DNA of 64,000 nt from Ifrita kowaldi (lineage: Eukaryota; Chordata; Aves; Passeriformes; Cinclosomatidae). The DNA lies in assembly GCA_013398055.1 (NCBI GenBank), contig VZRS01010754.1, positions 1-64,000 on the forward strand, given 5' to 3'. A program made the position numbers and the translations under genes. Below the pieces are notes generated by a model, which had not been told where the DNA came from, did not search any database, and saw only the letters and a list, made by a program, of their open reading frames with translations. Within the stretch, counting starts at the first letter, position 1; each line of letters starts with the position of its first letter. Positions 60,981 through 64,000 of this stretch are shown here, in pieces.

Positions 60981-63900
60981 TTTTATGCTTTGGAATGAGA
61001 CTTTTTAAGAAAGCAGCCTACAGTTACGAATGCTTAGAAATCGCTTCAAAAACTAGTAGTTAATAAATGGTAACTTGATATAAAAGTTTGGGCTCAAGTG
61101 TATACTTGTGGTCTTGAAGAGCAATTAAGCACAATTTCCTACATATGGGGAACCAGGCCTGAGTATATGATGAAATCAGCTTAGATTTCATCAGATTCAA
61201 TTACAAAATAGAAGAAAGATGAGCTGAGGGAAAACGACTGCTTTTGCAAAGCCCAGGTGCTCTGTGTTTACTTTACAAACTGACTGCCTTGAAGGGGTTC
61301 TTGATAGGTCTCAAAGCTGCACAAATAAGAGACGTTAAGCTTTCAAAGCAACAGAGTCTAATTGAAGGAAAGACTTGAAACCCATAATGTGAACTATTGC
61401 AGCAAGAAATGATCCATTCATGGCTGACCTAAGTGGCAGAACAAAAGTTTATGTAAATTCAGTTCTGTTATTTTTAGAACGAGCTCTCCACCAATGTGCA
61501 TAAGCCTTAAGGGCAGTATTAAGAAAAAGCCACCTAGAGCTTCAGAGATATCTTTTCATAGTCTTTACAAGTAGGACAACAAAGCAATGCACAGAAGGAG
61601 ACTAACGTATTCATCTTTTTCAAAGAGCTGTTTTTTCAAAGAAACAATTTGTGTTTCTCACATCTCCCACTGAAACAAACAATAAGAACAGTTTACAATC
61701 TCAGTAAATAATATTTATTCCCTGTAGGTACATTGGAAACTTCAAAAGAGCATGAGAAAATATGTGGCATAATCACAATTGAAAGGGATTTTAGAAGATA
61801 CAGAAGACACAGCATGCTACCTATCACCAGTCAACATCCCGTTACATTTTCAGAAGTTAACCTGTGTTTGCACCAAGGTAAAGTACTATCCTAGAATATC
61901 CAAAAAACCTTCTTTCTTTGATAATCCATTTATAGATTAAATGAAAAATTACCTGTGCACCATTTCCTGTGCAAGAAATGGTGAATAGACATCAAAATTC
62001 CTCTTTTTAACTTCTAGAGCTGTAAAACTTAACTTAGATGTAAGCAGATAGTCGCTTGTCTGTAGACACGTGTAGAATCCTGAACTCCGCTCTCAGTGCA
62101 GGCAAAATCTCGCTATTATAAATGATCCTAAACTACAAAACGGAATGACTGAATTTTCAAATTATAACTTTCAAAATGTAACTTCAAATACTAAATCAAT
62201 CAAGTTACAAGTACGCTGAATCAAACTCACCAAGTAGTGCAGTTGCCAAAAGGACAAATCCCCTTAAGGCTGGTATAGTCAATATTAGTTCTTTAACTTA
62301 CACATGGTGGAATCATGAGACACACTACCCCATCTAGTTTTTAAGGGATTATCGTTAAAGCAAGTCAATCAAACCTTGTGGAAAATTTAAGATGCAAAGG
62401 AAATTAGCTGATTATCAGACTCCATAGTGAAGTTTTTTCCAAGTTTTCTGTGAGTAAAACAATACCTTACAACCTCCTTTTCAATTTGGATCTAAGAACA
62501 CAAATCATAAGGGGAATCTGCAACTTTCATTTGCTCTCGTAATCCATATTTTCTGACAAAATTAGATGGAGACTCCAGTTAAAGGTGTACACCTTAATAT
62601 TTATGCCTTAAATTCCACATGCAAAACTGAAAACTCAGCTTTAGGTTTTAAGGAGGAAAATATAGAATATTTTTAAGGTCTGAGCCCTTCAGCCTGAGTG
62701 AGCTTTGTACCCATTTGTCACAGTACTGCAGTCAAAATAACTGGTTGCAGGTGGCAACACAGTTGCCAGCCTCCATGATGGTGATCAGTTTAAATGGCCC
62801 CCAGCTGCAATATCTATTCCAGTTACACCATCTCTACATATTAAAGACAGAAATACTAATTTCATGTAAAGAAAATCCTACAAAGTTACCCATAAATTTC
62901 ACTAGAGTGTTTTGTCTTTTATGAAGACTCTAAAGATCCTTGATGGTCATATTCTTTTCTCCTAAGGTAATTTTTTTTTTAACAAATTCTCACAATTTTT
63001 CCTTGGCTTTCCCCTAAAATTTTCTTCTTTAGCTTAGAAGGTCGGGTTGGGCTTTTTTGTATGAAAGGCAAGTTACCTTTTCCTCATAATTTATCTTAAA
63101 TTATTATGAACACAGCATATGGCTGAAAACTTTCTGTTTCAAGTATATGATATACATTTCCCTACTATGGAGAAAAGATACACACACATACTATGTATAC
63201 CATGTATGTGCAGAATTGTATGTGGAATTGCAACAGGTTTTTCAAAATAATTAATGTCCACAATGGCCAATGCACATCACTGAAGTAATGAGTTTCTCAG
63301 AAAAATGTTTCTTATTTTCTACAGAAATCAGCAAGTTATTGATATATAAGAATATCTGATAAAGGACATACAGATAAAAAATATGCACAGATAATAATTA
63401 ATACTGTGAATAATATTGAACAGATGCAATTTAGGCTTCAAGGAAACACTGTACTGTAACTCTTCTCTTAGATGTAATGATGTCCCAAACATCAGGGCTC
63501 TCCACTTGTAGACTTCATGGCAGTTCTGATGAATATTCTGTCTGGAAGAAAACTTTTCATTTGATGTATGTGGCAGTATCAGTCATAACTACCTAACTAC
63601 AAAACTTATGAAACAGTTAAAGAATGGACCAAATGTGTGATTAACAATGATATGCAACTTTATGATATGTGTGACCTAGCTTTCTAGACTAATAATTGAA
63701 TTTGATTTTTTTTAACTAGCAGTCCAAAGGAAATCAGAACTTAAATAGCTCCCTTTCTCATATGTATGAGAGAATATATATATATGAAATATACACACAC
63801 AGTACAGATGCTAATTTTCTGACAATATCTTCTTTTCTTGCTTCTTCTTTATTTCTGTTGACTGGTTTTTTTGTATTAAATACATGTTATGATAGTTATT

Positions 63901-64000
63901 AGGAGCATTACAGTAAGATACATTGCTACCTGCCAAGAGTCTATGTATCATATGCCCTGAATAGGCAGTATCACTCTACCGATGTAATCAAACATCACTA

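Larger units (their letters stand above)
55661..64000. other. Long transposon-poor stretch
   Basis: About 8.3 kb of AT-rich DNA with no recognised gene or transposon. It holds an A/C-rich low-complexity tract (57590-57755) and short TA repeats near 60965-60980 and 63776-63786. The minus-strand frame 58947-58621 (108 codons) is preceded by a fair splice acceptor but resembles no family that I know. Confidence 0.5.

Noticed and set aside
1..64000. CRISPR arrays, bacterial operons, tRNA or rRNA genes
   Set aside because: No regularly spaced repeats, no ribosome-binding-site-led gene runs and no cloverleaf or rRNA sequence were seen; the repeat content is that of a bird genome.

Overview
The window looks like bird nuclear DNA, most likely from a passerine or another neoavian. 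It is AT-rich and carries many CR1 LINE fragments ending in the 8-bp avian CR1 tail repeat (ATTCTGTG or ATTCTATG). It also holds several LTRs and an ERVL-type pol remnant of kinds common in songbird genomes. The species call rests on remembered repeat families, not on a database search. I found no intact host protein-coding gene, no rRNA or tRNA gene and no CRISPR array. The longest open frames are CR1 or retroviral relics, stop-poor GC-rich DNA, or chance frames in AT-rich DNA. The window reads as a gene desert or the inside of a very large intron.

Layout. 0.6-5.2 kb holds a decayed minus-strand CR1, an LTR in plus orientation and a longer plus-strand CR1 with a broken reverse transcriptase. 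11.6-13.7 kb holds two plus-strand CR1 copies head to tail, the first interrupted by an insertion of about 117 bp. 22.3-23.1 kb has an ERVL-type solo LTR followed by a small CR1 3' end. 31.3-37.1 kb is the densest accessory stretch: a short minus-strand LTR with a 7-bp flanking duplication, a GC-rich island of about 1.8 kb that I cannot identify, a CR1 fragment, a passerine-type solo LTR and two adjacent minus-strand CR1 copies. 49.2-55.7 kb has a CR1 3' end, an AT-rich palindrome, an ERVL relic on the minus strand (partial LTR, 3' internal region, integrase, RNase H region and part of reverse transcriptase) and an LTR of about 830 bp on the minus strand.

The stretches 13.7-22.3, 23.1-31.3, 37.1-49.2 and 55.7-64.0 kb are nearly free of recognisable transposons. 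They contain simple repeats, a few hairpins and some segments that could be conserved non-coding DNA, which only an alignment could show.

The window encodes no recognisable pathway. Its content is the residue of independent retroelement insertions. All three CR1 reverse transcriptases whose active site can be read have lost it, and the ERVL pol has substitutions at both its RT and integrase active sites plus frame breaks. I see no evidence of a new defence or metabolic system.
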